From the NCBI GenBank assembly GCA_000620185.1, contig JHVO01000008.1, forward strand, positions 62,001-126,000: a DNA stretch of 64,000 bases, given 5' to 3'. This DNA is from Geodermatophilaceae bacterium URHB0062 (GTDB taxonomy: Bacteria; Actinomycetota; Actinomycetes; Mycobacteriales; Geodermatophilaceae). Under the pieces are notes generated by a model that was given only the letters and a program-made list of their open reading frames with translations, had not been told where the DNA came from and ran no database searches. A program made the translations under genes and the position numbers. Shown piece after piece: positions 55,753 to 64,000 of this stretch (position 1 is the first letter of the stretch; each line of letters opens with the position of its first letter).

Positions 55753-57854
55753 CCAATCCCAGTCTCGGCACGACACCCCGCCTGGACCGCTGGCTGACCA
55801 TCGGGTCCGACGGCACCGTCGCCGTCCGCTCGGGCAAGGTCGAGCTCGGCCAGGGCCTGCTGACGGCGCTCGCGCAGATCGTCGCCGAGGAGCTCGACGT
55901 CGACCCCGGCCGCATCCGCATGGTGCCCGCCGCCACCGACGTCAGCCCCGACGAGTCCTACACCGCGGGCAGCCTGTCGATCATGCACTCGGGTGGTGCG
56001 CTGCGCGCCGTGGGCGCCCAGGTGCGGGCGCTGTTCCTCGCCGAGGCCGCCGCCCGGCTCGCCGTCCCCGCCGGCGAGCTGTCGGTGACCGACGGCTGCA
56101 TAGCGGCGCCCGACGGGCGCAGTACCAGCTACTGGGAGCTGGCCGCGGCGGTGCCGCTGGACCGCGACCTCGAGCCCGGCGCCGCGGCCAAGTCGCCCGC
56201 CGACTACGGCGTGGTGGGGCGCTCCCTGCCCCGCGTCGACGTCCCCGACAAGGTCGCCGGCCGGCGACGCTTCCTCCACGACCTCCGCCCCGACGGGATG
56301 CTCTTCGGCCGCGTCGTGCGGCCGCCCTCGCGCGGCGCCGTCCTGGTATCGGTGGACGGGCAGGCCGCCCGCCGGGTGCCCGGCGTCGTCGCCGTCGTCC
56401 GGGACGGCTCGTTCCTCGGCGTCGTCGCCGAGCGGGAGGAGAACGCGCTGCGGGCCCAGGCGGCCCTGCGCTCGGCGGCGGTGTGGCAGGAGGAGGACAC
56501 CCTCCCCGACGAGCGCGACCTCCCCGGCTTCCTGGTCTCCGCGCCCACGGAGGAGACGGTGCTCGCCGAGACGGAGGCGCAGTCCCGTCCGGCCGCGCGC
56601 TCCGTCCGCGCCCGGTTCACCCGGCCCTACCTCGCGCACGCGTCCATCGCGCCGTCGTGCGGGCTCGCGCTCTGGGACGGCGGCCGGCTGTCGGTCTGGT
56701 CGCACTCGCAGGGCGTGCACAAGCTGCACGCCTCCATCTGCCGCTCGCAGGGGCTGGCGCCCGAGGACGTCGTCGTCCAGCACGTGGAGGGCGCCGGCTG
56801 CTACGGCCACAACGCCGCCGACGACGCCGCCTACGACGCGGTGCTGCTGGCCCGCGCGGTGCCCGGGCGCCCGGTGCAGGTGGTCTGGACCCGCGAGGAC
56901 GAGCTGGGCTGGGGTCCCCTCGGCCCGGCCATGGTGATCGACGTCGAGGTGGAGCTGGACGAGACCGGCGGGGTGCAGCGCTGGCAGCACGACGTCTGGA
57001 GCAACGGGCACGCGCACCGCCCCGGCCCGCCGTCGGCGCCGCTGCTCGCGGCCACGCACGTCGCGGCCGCCGAGACGGCGCTGCCCGCGGGTGACCCCCC
57101 GCTGCCCAACGGCGGAGGGTCGGGCCGCAACGCCGTCCCGCTCTACGACCTGCCCGGGCAGCTCGTGCGGACCCACCGGTTGACGACGATGCCGCTGCGC
57201 ACCTCCGCGCTGCGGGCGCTCGGCGCGCACCTCAACGTCTACGCGATCGAGTCGGTCGTCGACGAGCTGGCGGTGCTGGCCGGCGCCGACCCGGTCGACT
57301 ACCGGCTCGGGCTGCTCGGCGACGAGCGGGCACGGGCGGTGCTGCGGGCCGCCGCCGAGCGCGCCGGGTGGGGGAGCGGCGTGCCCGACGTCGGCTCCGG
57401 CACCGGGCTCGGCGTCGGTCTCGCGCGCTACAAGAACAAGGGTGCGTACTGCGCGGTGGTGGCCGAGGTGGAGGCGGAGACGCACGTCCGGGTGCGCCGG
57501 CTGACCGTCGCCGTCGACGTCGGGCTCGAGGTCAACCCGGACGGCGTCGTGAACCAGATCGAGGGCGGGGCGCTGCAGGCGCTCAGCTGGACGACGAAGG
57601 AACAGGTCCGCTTCGACGCCCGCACGGTCACCAGCCGGACGTGGGAGGAATACCCGATCCTCACCTTCAGCGAGGTGCCCCCCGTGGACGTCGTCCTGCT
57701 CGACCGGCCCGGTGATCCCTCGCTGGGTGCCGGGGAGGCGTCGATCGGCCCGACCGCGGCCGCGATCGGCAACGCGCTGTACGCGGCCACGGGCCTCCGG
57801 GTCCGCAGCCTGCCGCTGACGCCGGAGAACGTGGTCGCGGCGATGGAAGGCTGA
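55749..57854 (+). CDS. Molybdopterin-binding subunit of xanthine dehydrogenase/isoquinoline oxidoreductase family
   Basis: A 701-residue molybdenum hydroxylase large subunit. The N-terminal block (TIGSDGTVAVRSGKVELGQG) and the QGVHKLHASICRSQGLAPED region are like IorB-type enzymes. The active-site Glu is in GAGEASIGPTAAAIGNALYA near residue 660. These enzymes insert oxygen from water into N-heteroaromatics or aldehydes. The unit is two-subunit (Fe-S plus Mo) with no FAD subunit, as in isoquinoline 1-oxidoreductase and nicotinate dehydrogenase, which pass electrons to cytochromes or other acceptors. No signal peptide is visible. GTG start. Confidence 0.88.
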   Translation: MTNPSLGTTPRLDRWLTIGSDGTVAVRSGKVELGQGLLTALAQIVAEELDVDPGRIRMVPAATDVSPDESYTAGSLSIMHSGGALRAVGAQVRALFLAEAAARLAVPAGELSVTDGCIAAPDGRSTSYWELAAAVPLDRDLEPGAAAKSPADYGVVGRSLPRVDVPDKVAGRRRFLHDLRPDGMLFGRVVRPPSRGAVLVSVDGQAARRVPGVVAVVRDGSFLGVVAEREENALRAQAALRSAAVWQEEDTLPDERDLPGFLVSAPTEETVLAETEAQSRPAARSVRARFTRPYLAHASIAPSCGLALWDGGRLSVWSHSQGVHKLHASICRSQGLAPEDVVVQHVEGAGCYGHNAADDAAYDAVLLARAVPGRPVQVVWTREDELGWGPLGPAMVIDVEVELDETGGVQRWQHDVWSNGHAHRPGPPSAPLLAATHVAAAETALPAGDPPLPNGGGSGRNAVPLYDLPGQLVRTHRLTTMPLRTSALRALGAHLNVYAIESVVDELAVLAGADPVDYRLGLLGDERARAVLRAAAERAGWGSGVPDVGSGTGLGVGLARYKNKGAYCAVVAEVEAETHVRVRRLTVAVDVGLEVNPDGVVNQIEGGALQALSWTTKEQVRFDARTVTSRTWEEYPILTFSEVPPVDVVLLDRPGDPSLGAGEASIGPTAAAIGNALYAATGLRVRSLPLTPENVVAAMEG

Positions 57855-57891
57855 CCGGCGTCGTCGGTGGTGCGCGCGCGATGATCGGGGA

Positions 57892-59142
57892 GTGACGACT
57901 CCTCCTGCCGCTCCCTCCGGTCCGGTCGCGGACGCCGCGCCAGGCGCACGGGTCTGGACGCCGTGGCGCGTGGTGGTGGGCTTCGGCACGGTCAGCCTCG
58001 CCGCGGACATGGTCTACGAGGGCGCCCGGTCGGTGTACGGGCCGCTGCTCGCGTCGCTCGGGGCGTCGGCGGTCGTCGTCGGGGCGGTCACCGGCGCGGG
58101 CGAGGCCGCGGCGCTGATCTTCCGGGTCCTCTCCGGGCCGCTCGCCGACCGGACCCGTCGCTACTGGGCCCTGACGATCACCGGCTACGCCTTGACCGCG
58201 GTCTGCGTGCCGCTGCTCGCGGTGACGCCGTTCCTCGGCGCCGCCGGCCTCGCCGTCGCGGCGGTGCTGATCCTGGCCGAGCGGCTCGGCAAGGCGGTGC
58301 GCAGCCCGGCCAAGTCGGCGCTGCTGGCCGACGCAGCGGCCCAGGTCGGCATGGGTCGCGGCCTCGGGGTGCACAAGGCGCTCGACCAGATCGGTGCGTT
58401 CGCGGGGCCGCTGGTGGTCGCGGGTCTGGTCGCCCTGACCGGAGTGCTGTGGCCGGCTCTGGCGGCGCTCGCCGTCCCCGGGGCGGTGGCCATGGTGCTG
58501 CTCGTCGTGACCCGGCGCCGGCTGCCGGAGCCTGAGCCCGCTGTCGGCCCGACTGCCGCCGAGCCCGACGCCGGGCGGGTGCACCGGCCGCTGCCCGCGT
58601 CGTTCTTCGGCTTCGCCATCGGGACCACCATCTGCACCGCCGGACTGGTCACGTTCGGGCTGATCAGCTTCTCCCTGGTGCAGCGTCATGTCGTGCCGAC
58701 GGCGGTGGTGCCCCTGCTGTACGCCGGCGCGATGGCCGCCGGCGCCGTGGCCGCGCTGCTCACCGGGGAGGTGTACGACCGCTGGGGGGCGCGCGTGCTG
58801 CTCGCGCTGCCGGTGCTGGTGGCCGCCGTCCCGGCGCTGGCCTTCGGCGGATCGATGGCCCTCGTGCTGCCCGGCGTCCTGCTGTGGGGTGCGGCCGTGG
58901 GTGTGCAGGACTCGACGGTCAAGGCGCTCGTCGCCGACCTCGTGCCGCGCGACCGCCGGGCCACCGCCTACGGGTTCTTCGCGGCCGTGCAGGGCGCCGG
59001 AGCACTGATCGGCGGCATCGGCGCGGGCGCTCTGTACGACCACTCGGTCTCGGCCCTGGTCACCGTCATCGCGGCGTCCCAGGTGGCCGCCTTCCTGGTC
59101 ATCGTGCCGGTCGTGCGCCGGGCGCGGGCATCCGCCGCCTGA
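57892..59142 (+). CDS. MFS transporter
   Basis: A 416-residue major facilitator with about 12 helices; MVYEGARSVYGPLLASLGAS in helix 1, RVLSGPLADRTRRYWALTIT as the helix 2-3 loop motif, and GEVYDRWGARVLLALP in the second half. Short N-terminal tail and a cytosolic central loop rich in Pro/Glu. GGGGA precedes the GTG. It lies 37 bases after the molybdenum hydroxylase gene on the same strand and may carry its substrate, though co-transcription is not proved. Confidence 0.85.
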   Translation: MTTPPAAPSGPVADAAPGARVWTPWRVVVGFGTVSLAADMVYEGARSVYGPLLASLGASAVVVGAVTGAGEAAALIFRVLSGPLADRTRRYWALTITGYALTAVCVPLLAVTPFLGAAGLAVAAVLILAERLGKAVRSPAKSALLADAAAQVGMGRGLGVHKALDQIGAFAGPLVVAGLVALTGVLWPALAALAVPGAVAMVLLVVTRRRLPEPEPAVGPTAAEPDAGRVHRPLPASFFGFAIGTTICTAGLVTFGLISFSLVQRHVVPTAVVPLLYAGAMAAGAVAALLTGEVYDRWGARVLLALPVLVAAVPALAFGGSMALVLPGVLLWGAAVGVQDSTVKALVADLVPRDRRATAYGFFAAVQGAGALIGGIGAGALYDHSVSALVTVIAASQVAAFLVIVPVVRRARASAA

Positions 59143-59154
59143 CCGGAGCCGGGC

Positions 59155-60294
59155 TCAGAACCGCCAGACCAGGCTGGTCAGGCCGGAGGCCGGCCGGTAG
59201 GCGAGGGTGCCGGTGGTCGCGGGCACGTCCAGGACGACGGTGCCGGCGACCTTCTGATCCGCGCCGACCGGCGCCGACGGGAACTCGTCGGCCGCCTTGA
59301 GGCACGTGGCGGCGCTCTTCGTGGCCACGTCCGTGACCGGCGTGCCGTCGGCGCCCACGAACTCGAAATCGGCGGGGGCGAACGACTGCGGCTTCCCGGC
59401 CGGATCCGCTCCGGTGATCACCTTGAGCTTGACCCCCAGGACGTGGCCGTGCTCGGGGGGCACCTTCCCGGGGGCGGTGCAGGGCTCGTCGGCGACGACG
59501 CGGTTCACGACGATCGTGTACGCGGTCTTACCGCTCGGACCCAGGACGTCGTAGCGCTGACCGAGGGCCAGCGTCACGTCCTTCGGGGGCGCCTGCGTCG
59601 GCGGCGGCGAGGTGGACGGCGGCGTCGTGGATGGCGGCGTCGTGGTGGGCGGCGTGGTCGTCGGTGACGTGGGTGCTGTGGAGCTCGGGGTCGTCGAGTC
59701 GGACGCGGTCGAGCTGGATGCCGAACCGGCCGGTGTCGAGCTGGACGGCGTCTGGCTCGCCGTCGGGACCGCGGAGGGTGTCGCGGAGGAGGGTGGCGGC
59801 GTCCGCGGGGTGGACGACGGTGCGGCGCTCGGCGTCGCCGTGGCGGGGGTCGTCGGCGTCGTCGGGTCCGGCACGGCGGCGGCCGTGGGTCCCTCCGCGG
59901 TGGTGGACGGGGACGGCCGGTCGGACGAGGGCACCGCCAGCTGCGAGGCCACGTCGGCGGGAGCGGCGGGCGAGCGGGAGGGCACAGGGCTGGAGTGCGC
60001 CGCCGCCGAGAGGGAGTCGTACTGCTGGTCGAAGCCCGGTGCCACGACACCGATCGACGGGATCTGGAGCGGGCCGGCCGTGGAGGTCGACGTCCTGGTG
60101 CTCGCAGGCGAGGTGTCCTCCGCGACGGTCAGCCCCGCGTCGCCGGCCTCGGGAAGGGTCACCGCCGGACGCATGCCACCGGCGAAGGCGGCAGCGGCGA
60201 GCAGACCGCAGCTCGTGCCGATCACCGGGATCATCCGGCCCGGACGTCGTCGAGACTCCTGCCGGGCAATGGAACCCCCGCGGTCGCTGCTCAT
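59155..60294 (-). CDS. Exported Pro/Thr/Ser-rich protein with C-terminal beta domain
   Basis: A 379-residue protein. A basic start and one hydrophobic segment (MIPVIGTSCGLLAAAAFAGG, about 21-40) form a signal anchor. Residues about 95-245 are very rich in Pro, Thr and Ser (TPPTTTPPSTTPPSTSPPP), a wall-spanning or glycosylated stalk. Residues about 250-379 look like a compact beta domain similar in style to DUF4352 (VLGVKLKVITGADPAGKPQS; FAPADFEFVGADG) with two cysteines that may pair. Function unknown; probably displayed at the cell surface. Confidence 0.75.
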   Translation of the reverse strand: MSSDRGGSIARQESRRRPGRMIPVIGTSCGLLAAAAFAGGMRPAVTLPEAGDAGLTVAEDTSPASTRTSTSTAGPLQIPSIGVVAPGFDQQYDSLSAAAHSSPVPSRSPAAPADVASQLAVPSSDRPSPSTTAEGPTAAAVPDPTTPTTPATATPSAAPSSTPRTPPPSSATPSAVPTASQTPSSSTPAGSASSSTASDSTTPSSTAPTSPTTTPPTTTPPSTTPPSTSPPPTQAPPKDVTLALGQRYDVLGPSGKTAYTIVVNRVVADEPCTAPGKVPPEHGHVLGVKLKVITGADPAGKPQSFAPADFEFVGADGTPVTDVATKSAATCLKAADEFPSAPVGADQKVAGTVVLDVPATTGTLAYRPASGLTSLVWRF

Positions 60295-60385
60295 CGCCCC
60301 TGATTCTGAACCGGCCGGAATGGAGAGTCCACGGGAATCGCCATGGCACGGAGTGGCGCTGCTTCATGGCCTGCCGGGGTGCCGG

Positions 60386-61366
60386 CTACCGGCGGCCCGC
60401 TGCGGCCGCGGCCCGGATGAGCTCGGCGACCTCGGGCTGCGCGGCGTGCGCGCCGGTCGCCAGGAAGGACTGCTGGATCACCTCGTCCAGGCGGTGCCGC
60501 GACATCATGTCGTCGCCCATGACCTCCTGCTCGGCCGGACCGGGAGTGAAGACCGCCGTGCGCACGCCGGCCGCCTCGAGCGCCCGCACCTCGTGGCGCA
60601 GCAGCCGGGCAGAGTGCCGGCGCGAGGCCGCGTAGACGTTGAGCCGGGCCCCGGCGGGTCCGCTCATCGGCGCGACGATCACGGCCAGGTCCAGTCCGCA
60701 GCGGCGCAGCAGTGCGGCGTTGGTCGGTGAGTGCACGCCGCCGTCCACGTAGGTGTGGGCGCCGATCTCGACTGGAGCGAAGTACCCGGGCACCGCGCAG
60801 GACGCCGCGACCGCCAAGTGGATCGGCGCCGGTGGCGTGCCGGGGCGGCCGAAGACCACCCGGCGGCCGTCGTGCCGGTGTACGGCACAGATCCACAGCG
60901 CGGGCTCCGGCCACTGCGGGCGCTCCAGTTCCCGCAGCGCGGCCAGTTGCTCGACGATGTCGTGGCGCCCGGGCGCCATCAGGGACATCGCGGCCGCCAG
61001 CGGCCGAAACCGCCACGGCCGGGTCAGGGCCCGGTGCACCATCCGTGGTGCCGGCAGTCGCATCGGCCGGCGCAACAGCTCCAGCGGGCGGAACGGGGCC
61101 AGCTCGGGCACCGGCGTGGCGGCGATCTGACGCAGCACGTCGTCGTCGCCGGAGAGCGGGGCCTTCACCGTCCAGGCGGCCAGGTCCTCGGCCCTGACGC
61201 CGAGCCGCAGCAGCGTGCCGGTGATCGACCCTGCCGAGGTGCCGACGATCATGTCGACGCCCCGCGGGTCGAAGCCGAAGTCGTGCTCCAGCACCGCGAG
61301 GACACCGGCGTGATAGGCCTGCCCGACCACGCCGCCGGCGCCCAGAACCAGGCCGACGCGTGTCAC
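60386..61366 (-). CDS. Patatin-like phospholipase
   Basis: A 326-residue lipid acyl hydrolase. The oxyanion loop is LVLGAGGVVGQAYHAGVLAV (about 5-24), the nucleophile Ser is in MIVGTSAGSITGTLL (GxSxG, about 45) and the catalytic Asp in YVDGGVHSPTNAA (about 200). All parts of the Ser-Asp dyad are present. No signal peptide, so probably cytoplasmic or membrane-associated. GTG 61366 is chosen as it begins the first strand, with GGAGGA ten bases upstream. Substrate may be phospholipid or another acyl ester. Confidence 0.87.
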   Translation of the reverse strand: MTRVGLVLGAGGVVGQAYHAGVLAVLEHDFGFDPRGVDMIVGTSAGSITGTLLRLGVRAEDLAAWTVKAPLSGDDDVLRQIAATPVPELAPFRPLELLRRPMRLPAPRMVHRALTRPWRFRPLAAAMSLMAPGRHDIVEQLAALRELERPQWPEPALWICAVHRHDGRRVVFGRPGTPPAPIHLAVAASCAVPGYFAPVEIGAHTYVDGGVHSPTNAALLRRCGLDLAVIVAPMSGPAGARLNVYAASRRHSARLLRHEVRALEAAGVRTAVFTPGPAEQEVMGDDMMSRHRLDEVIQQSFLATGAHAAQPEVAELIRAAAAAGRR

Positions 61367-61448
61367 GCGAGCAGTCTCCTCCGCCCGCCGGGAGCCGGCA
61401 GGTAGGTTGCCCCCGCGACCTCGGCGAAATGCGGTTGCCCCGGCAGGT

Positions 61449-62471
61449 ATGAGTAGAGCTGTGACCTCCTGTTCTCCGCACCTGGTGGAGCTCGGCCCGG
61501 ACGACCAACTCTTCGCGGCCTGGTGCGAGGTATGGGCGGCCGTGGAGTGCGCCGACCGGCCCGACGACCCACCCCGTCCGGCGAGCGACCACATCGTTCT
61601 GGGGCGTCAGCTGGTGGCGCCGGGCGGTTCTCGGGACGGCACCCACCGTGCCGCGGTCCTCGGCAACGAGGTCGTGGGGGCGCTGCGGGTGCTGCTGCCG
61701 CTGCTCGACAACCCGACCGTGGGAATCGTGGACGTCGCGGTGCACCGGGCCCACCGGCGGCGGGGGATCGGCAGCGTGCTGCTCGCCGAGGGCATGCGGC
61801 TGGCGCAGGAGCGCGGCCGGACGGAACTGATCAGCGAGGTCGACGAGCCGGGTCCGGACACCGCGGGCCGGCTGTTCGCCCTGCGGCACGGCTGGACCTG
61901 CGACCTCCTCGAGACCCGCCGCGACCTCGAGCTGCCGGTCGACGAGCAGCGGCTGTCCGCGCTCGAGGCCGAGGCCTGGGCGGCCGGCGAGGGCTACGAG
62001 GTGGTCGTCTGGCGCGACTCGACCCCCGACGAACTGCTCGACGACCGGGCCCTGCTGGAGCGGCGGATGTCCACGGATGCCCCGCACGGCGACCTCCCGG
62101 TCGAGGAGGAGCACTGGGACGGCGCGCGGATCCGTGAGTACGAGGCCACGCACGTGGCGCGAGGCCGGACGGTGTTGTCGGCCGGAGCGGTGAAGGACGG
62201 CCGGCTCGTCGCATTCACCGACCTGCAGGTGCCGCTCGCCGATCCGCGGCGCGCGCACCAGGCCGGCACGCTGGTCCTGGAGGAGCACCGCGGCCATCGC
62301 CTCGGCGCGCTGCTGAAGACGGCGGTCCTGCGGGAACTTCCTGTCGCAGTGCCAGATGTCCGTCGGATCAGCACCTACAACTTCGAGGACAACGTGCCCA
62401 TGGTGGCCCTCAACGAGGCCCTCGGCTTCCGTCCGGCCGGGGTGCTGTCGAGCTGGTCGCTGCGCCTCTGA
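61449..62471 (+). CDS. GNAT-family N-acetyltransferase with tandem GNAT domains
   Basis: A 340-residue protein with two GNAT repeats, as in mycothiol synthase-like proteins. The first has VDVAVHRAHRRRGIGSVLLA followed by EGMRLAQERG (about 100-130); the second has TLVLEEHRGHRLGALLKTAV (about 275-294) and FEDNVPMVALNEALGFRPAG. Start is uncertain: ATG 61449 has its purine stretch too close, GTG 61461 is an alternative. It is divergent from the patatin gene with 82 bases between. Probably acetylates an amine on a small molecule; acceptor unknown. Not assigned as MshD because key identity cannot be checked here. Confidence 0.8.
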   Translation: MSRAVTSCSPHLVELGPDDQLFAAWCEVWAAVECADRPDDPPRPASDHIVLGRQLVAPGGSRDGTHRAAVLGNEVVGALRVLLPLLDNPTVGIVDVAVHRAHRRRGIGSVLLAEGMRLAQERGRTELISEVDEPGPDTAGRLFALRHGWTCDLLETRRDLELPVDEQRLSALEAEAWAAGEGYEVVVWRDSTPDELLDDRALLERRMSTDAPHGDLPVEEEHWDGARIREYEATHVARGRTVLSAGAVKDGRLVAFTDLQVPLADPRRAHQAGTLVLEEHRGHRLGALLKTAVLRELPVAVPDVRRISTYNFEDNVPMVALNEALGFRPAGVLSSWSLRL

Positions 62472-62497
62472 GGCGGGGCTCCGCCTCAGGGCCCGTG

Positions 62498-63355
62498 TCA
62501 GGGGCCGGCGTCGATCCGGTGCCGGGCGGCGGCCGGCCAGGGCTCGCCGTCCGGCAGGTCCTGGCGCCAGGGGTGGACCGCCTCGACCCACCAGGTCGCG
62601 CCGGCGTCGGCGTGCTCGGCGTGCAGGTCGCCGCGGTTCCGGTCGCCGGCGCGGGTCTCGCCCGGGACGGCGATGTCGAAGGGCGCCGTCCCCTCGCGGA
62701 GCTCGCGCATCCGCTCGGCGACGCCCGCGGTGTCGCCGACCCGCCACGGACCCTCGGCGCGCATCGGCACGACGCCGTCCCACCGGGCCGCCCGGGCGAA
62801 CGGCTTCGTGCCCGGCCAGCTGCCGCCCACCCACACCGGGATCCGGGGCTGCTGCAGCGGCGGCGGGTAGCAGATGGCCGACCACTCGGGCCCCGCCGTC
62901 CGGTAGTGGCGCCCCTCGTGGTGGACGGGCTCGCCGGTCCAGAGCCGGTCGAGCAGCTCCAGGTGCTCGTCGAGCATCTCGCCGCGGACGCGGTGGTCGG
63001 CCTCCTCTCCGACGTAGTCCCACTCGAAGGGGAAGGCGCCGGTGCCGACGCCGAGGGTGAGCCGGCCCCCGCTGAGGCGGTCGAGCGTCACGGTCTGGCG
63101 GGCGACCACGACCGGGCGGCGGCGGGGGAGCGGTGTGACGAGCGTGCCCAGCCGGATGCGCGTCGTCGCGCAGGCTGCTGCCGTCAGCGCGATCCAGGGA
63201 TCGACGGTCTCGACCGGCCCGGGCTCGAAGGCGAACAGGTGGTCCCAGAGGAAGAAGCCGTCCCAGCCGGCGCGCTCCGCGGCGGCCGCCCAGTCGGCGA
63301 CCACGGCGGCGTCCACACCCCGGCCGAAGCAGGGGAGCGACAACCCGAACCGCAC
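62498..63355 (-). CDS. LLM-class F420/FMN-dependent oxidoreductase
   Basis: A 285-residue luciferase-like monooxygenase-fold protein. RFGLSLPCFGRGVDAAVVAD at the start, WDGFFLWDHLFAFEPG, IRLGTLVTPLPRRRPVVVAR and TLDRLSGGRLTLGVGTGAF are the classic strands of the TIM barrel, and PRIPVWVGGSWPGTKPFARA near residue 170 binds the cofactor phosphate. In actinobacteria such proteins often use F420. GTG start. Slightly short at the C-terminus compared with the 300-350 typical length. Converges with the GNAT gene. Confidence 0.85.
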   Translation of the reverse strand: MRFGLSLPCFGRGVDAAVVADWAAAAERAGWDGFFLWDHLFAFEPGPVETVDPWIALTAAACATTRIRLGTLVTPLPRRRPVVVARQTVTLDRLSGGRLTLGVGTGAFPFEWDYVGEEADHRVRGEMLDEHLELLDRLWTGEPVHHEGRHYRTAGPEWSAICYPPPLQQPRIPVWVGGSWPGTKPFARAARWDGVVPMRAEGPWRVGDTAGVAERMRELREGTAPFDIAVPGETRAGDRNRGDLHAEHADAGATWWVEAVHPWRQDLPDGEPWPAAARHRIDAGP

Positions 63356-63400
63356 GCCCCCGACCCTAGGGCGAGTCGGGAACGTGCGGCCCGGGGACGG

Positions 63401-64000
63401 TCAGCGCGGGATGACCCGGAACAGCACCCGGTGCCGGACCATCAGCCACATCCCCACCAGCACCGCGGTGTGCACGAGCGTGCCCCAGAAGACCGGGGTG
63501 GTCGTGGGCAGCGGGATGTTGGCCACGATGAGCACCGCGAAGACCTGCAGCACGAAGACGTAGAGCGTCGCCTGCCCCAGCGGGGCCAGCACCGGCACGA
63601 CTGTCCGCGAGAGCGGCCGCCAGAACGCGGTGAGCGCCGCGTACAGCGTCACGAGGGTGACCACGACGACCAGCACCCGGCCCGGGTCGAGGTCGGTGCG
63701 CTCGAACATCGAGATGTAGAGCGACCCGAACGTCTCCTCGGGGATCACCGACAGCTTGAACGCGGGGGACCCGGCGACGAACGGCTTCCACGGGTTGTTC
63801 GAGGTGAAGAAGAAGGCAGCCAGGAAGAGGACGACGCTGGCTGCGAGGCAGACGCGACCCCACACCGTTCCGGCGAAGCGCAGCAGGGCGGCGCGGTACC
63901 ACCCGGCGAGCATGCCGAGGACGAACAGCAGCTGCCAGGCCATCAGCGGGAACGGGCTCTCGAACGTGGAGGGCAGCACGTGCTGGGGCGACAGGCGGTA
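63401..64000 (-). CDS. OpgC/acyltransferase-3-like membrane protein, truncated by window edge
   Basis: About 200 C-terminal residues are visible; the frame stays open to base 64000, so the N-terminus is outside. It has at least five membrane helices (LMAWQLLFVLGMLAGWYRAA; VCLAASVVLFLAAFFF; RVLVVVVTLVTLYAALTAFW; ATLYVFVLQVFAVLIVA; GTLVHTAVLVGMWLMVRHRV). FPLMAWQLLFVLGMLAGW and LGQATLYVFVLQ match the style of the OpgC branch of acyltransferases, which succinylate or acylate glucans. Role in a Gram-positive is uncertain. Confidence 0.75.
   Translation of the reverse strand, partial: YRLSPQHVLPSTFESPFPLMAWQLLFVLGMLAGWYRAALLRFAGTVWGRVCLAASVVLFLAAFFFTSNNPWKPFVAGSPAFKLSVIPEETFGSLYISMFERTDLDPGRVLVVVVTLVTLYAALTAFWRPLSRTVVPVLAPLGQATLYVFVLQVFAVLIVANIPLPTTTPVFWGTLVHTAVLVGMWLMVRHRVLFRVIPR

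Noticed and set aside
59590-59960. Apparent DNA repeat or CRISPR-like pattern.
   Set aside because: It is low-complexity coding sequence for the Pro/Thr/Ser stalk; no regular spacer-repeat structure.

Overview
The window is a GC-rich (roughly 70 percent or more), gene-dense stretch of an actinobacterial chromosome. GTG starts are frequent, and so are ATGA/GTGA stop-start overlaps. Several genes are of types usual in actinobacteria: a DUF1707 protein, a eukaryotic-type Ser/Thr kinase with a C-terminal membrane helix, a GH15 hydrolase of the trehalase/glucoamylase group, and FCD-type GntR regulators. A soil or stone-dwelling actinobacterium such as Geodermatophilaceae fits, but the family is an inference from gene style only. 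I saw no rRNA, tRNA, CRISPR array, insertion sequence or prophage gene.

Layout. 1-4.9 kb: a truncated GntR/FCD regulator, then a transporter-split transketolase-SDR operon with an excellent GntR-type palindrome in its promoter. 5.0-8.5 kb: the gluconeogenic pair ppsR-ppsA, preceded by a possible 25-codon Arg-rich leader peptide whose stop overlaps the ppsR start. 8.5-16.3 kb: an M20 amidohydrolase, a TRIC-type channel, an ECF sigma/anti-sigma pair, a GH15 hydrolase, a disulfide flavoprotein and a CPA2 antiporter. 16.3-22.9 kb: seven minus-strand genes, mostly translationally coupled (unknown protein, SDR, cyclase, GMC oxidoreductase, GNAT, VOC-GNAT fusion, nucleotidyltransferase), which look like a small-molecule oxidation and modification operon. 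22.9-26.8 kb: a PadR repressor with its operator, a DUF1707 protein, small unknown proteins, a hemerythrin-like protein and an acyl-CoA dehydrogenase. 26.8-32.8 kb: a Ser/Thr kinase, acyl-CoA ligase, second cyclase, hydroxyacid-oxoacid transhydrogenase and thioesterase.

33-50 kb is the most coherent region. An ABC importer of the branched-chain amino acid type (with a permease-ATPase fusion), two M24 creatinase/prolidase-fold proteins with altered metal ligands, a CrtI-like flavoprotein, a LacI repressor, an MFS transporter, a substrate-binding-like protein without signal peptide, an alpha/beta hydrolase, a carboxymuconolactone-decarboxylase-like protein, a beta-hydroxyacid dehydrogenase and an aldehyde dehydrogenase appear to form one catabolic regulon. 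I find six copies of a CG-centred LacI-type operator (consensus GCAAACGWTTGC) in its promoters, four of them paired with or just downstream of a TTGACA -35 box. The substrate is not identifiable from sequence.

50-59 kb: a GntR regulator and VOC protein lie divergent from a fused E1 alpha-beta subunit, an E2, and a two-subunit molybdenum hydroxylase, all in one overlapping operon. Three TGGATCC sites spaced by whole helical turns lie at this divergent promoter. 59-64 kb: an MFS transporter, a Pro/Thr/Ser-rich exported protein, a patatin-like lipase, a GNAT protein, an LLM flavin-dependent oxidoreductase and an acyltransferase running off the right edge. Convergent gene ends are often marked by strong GC-rich hairpins without U-tracts.
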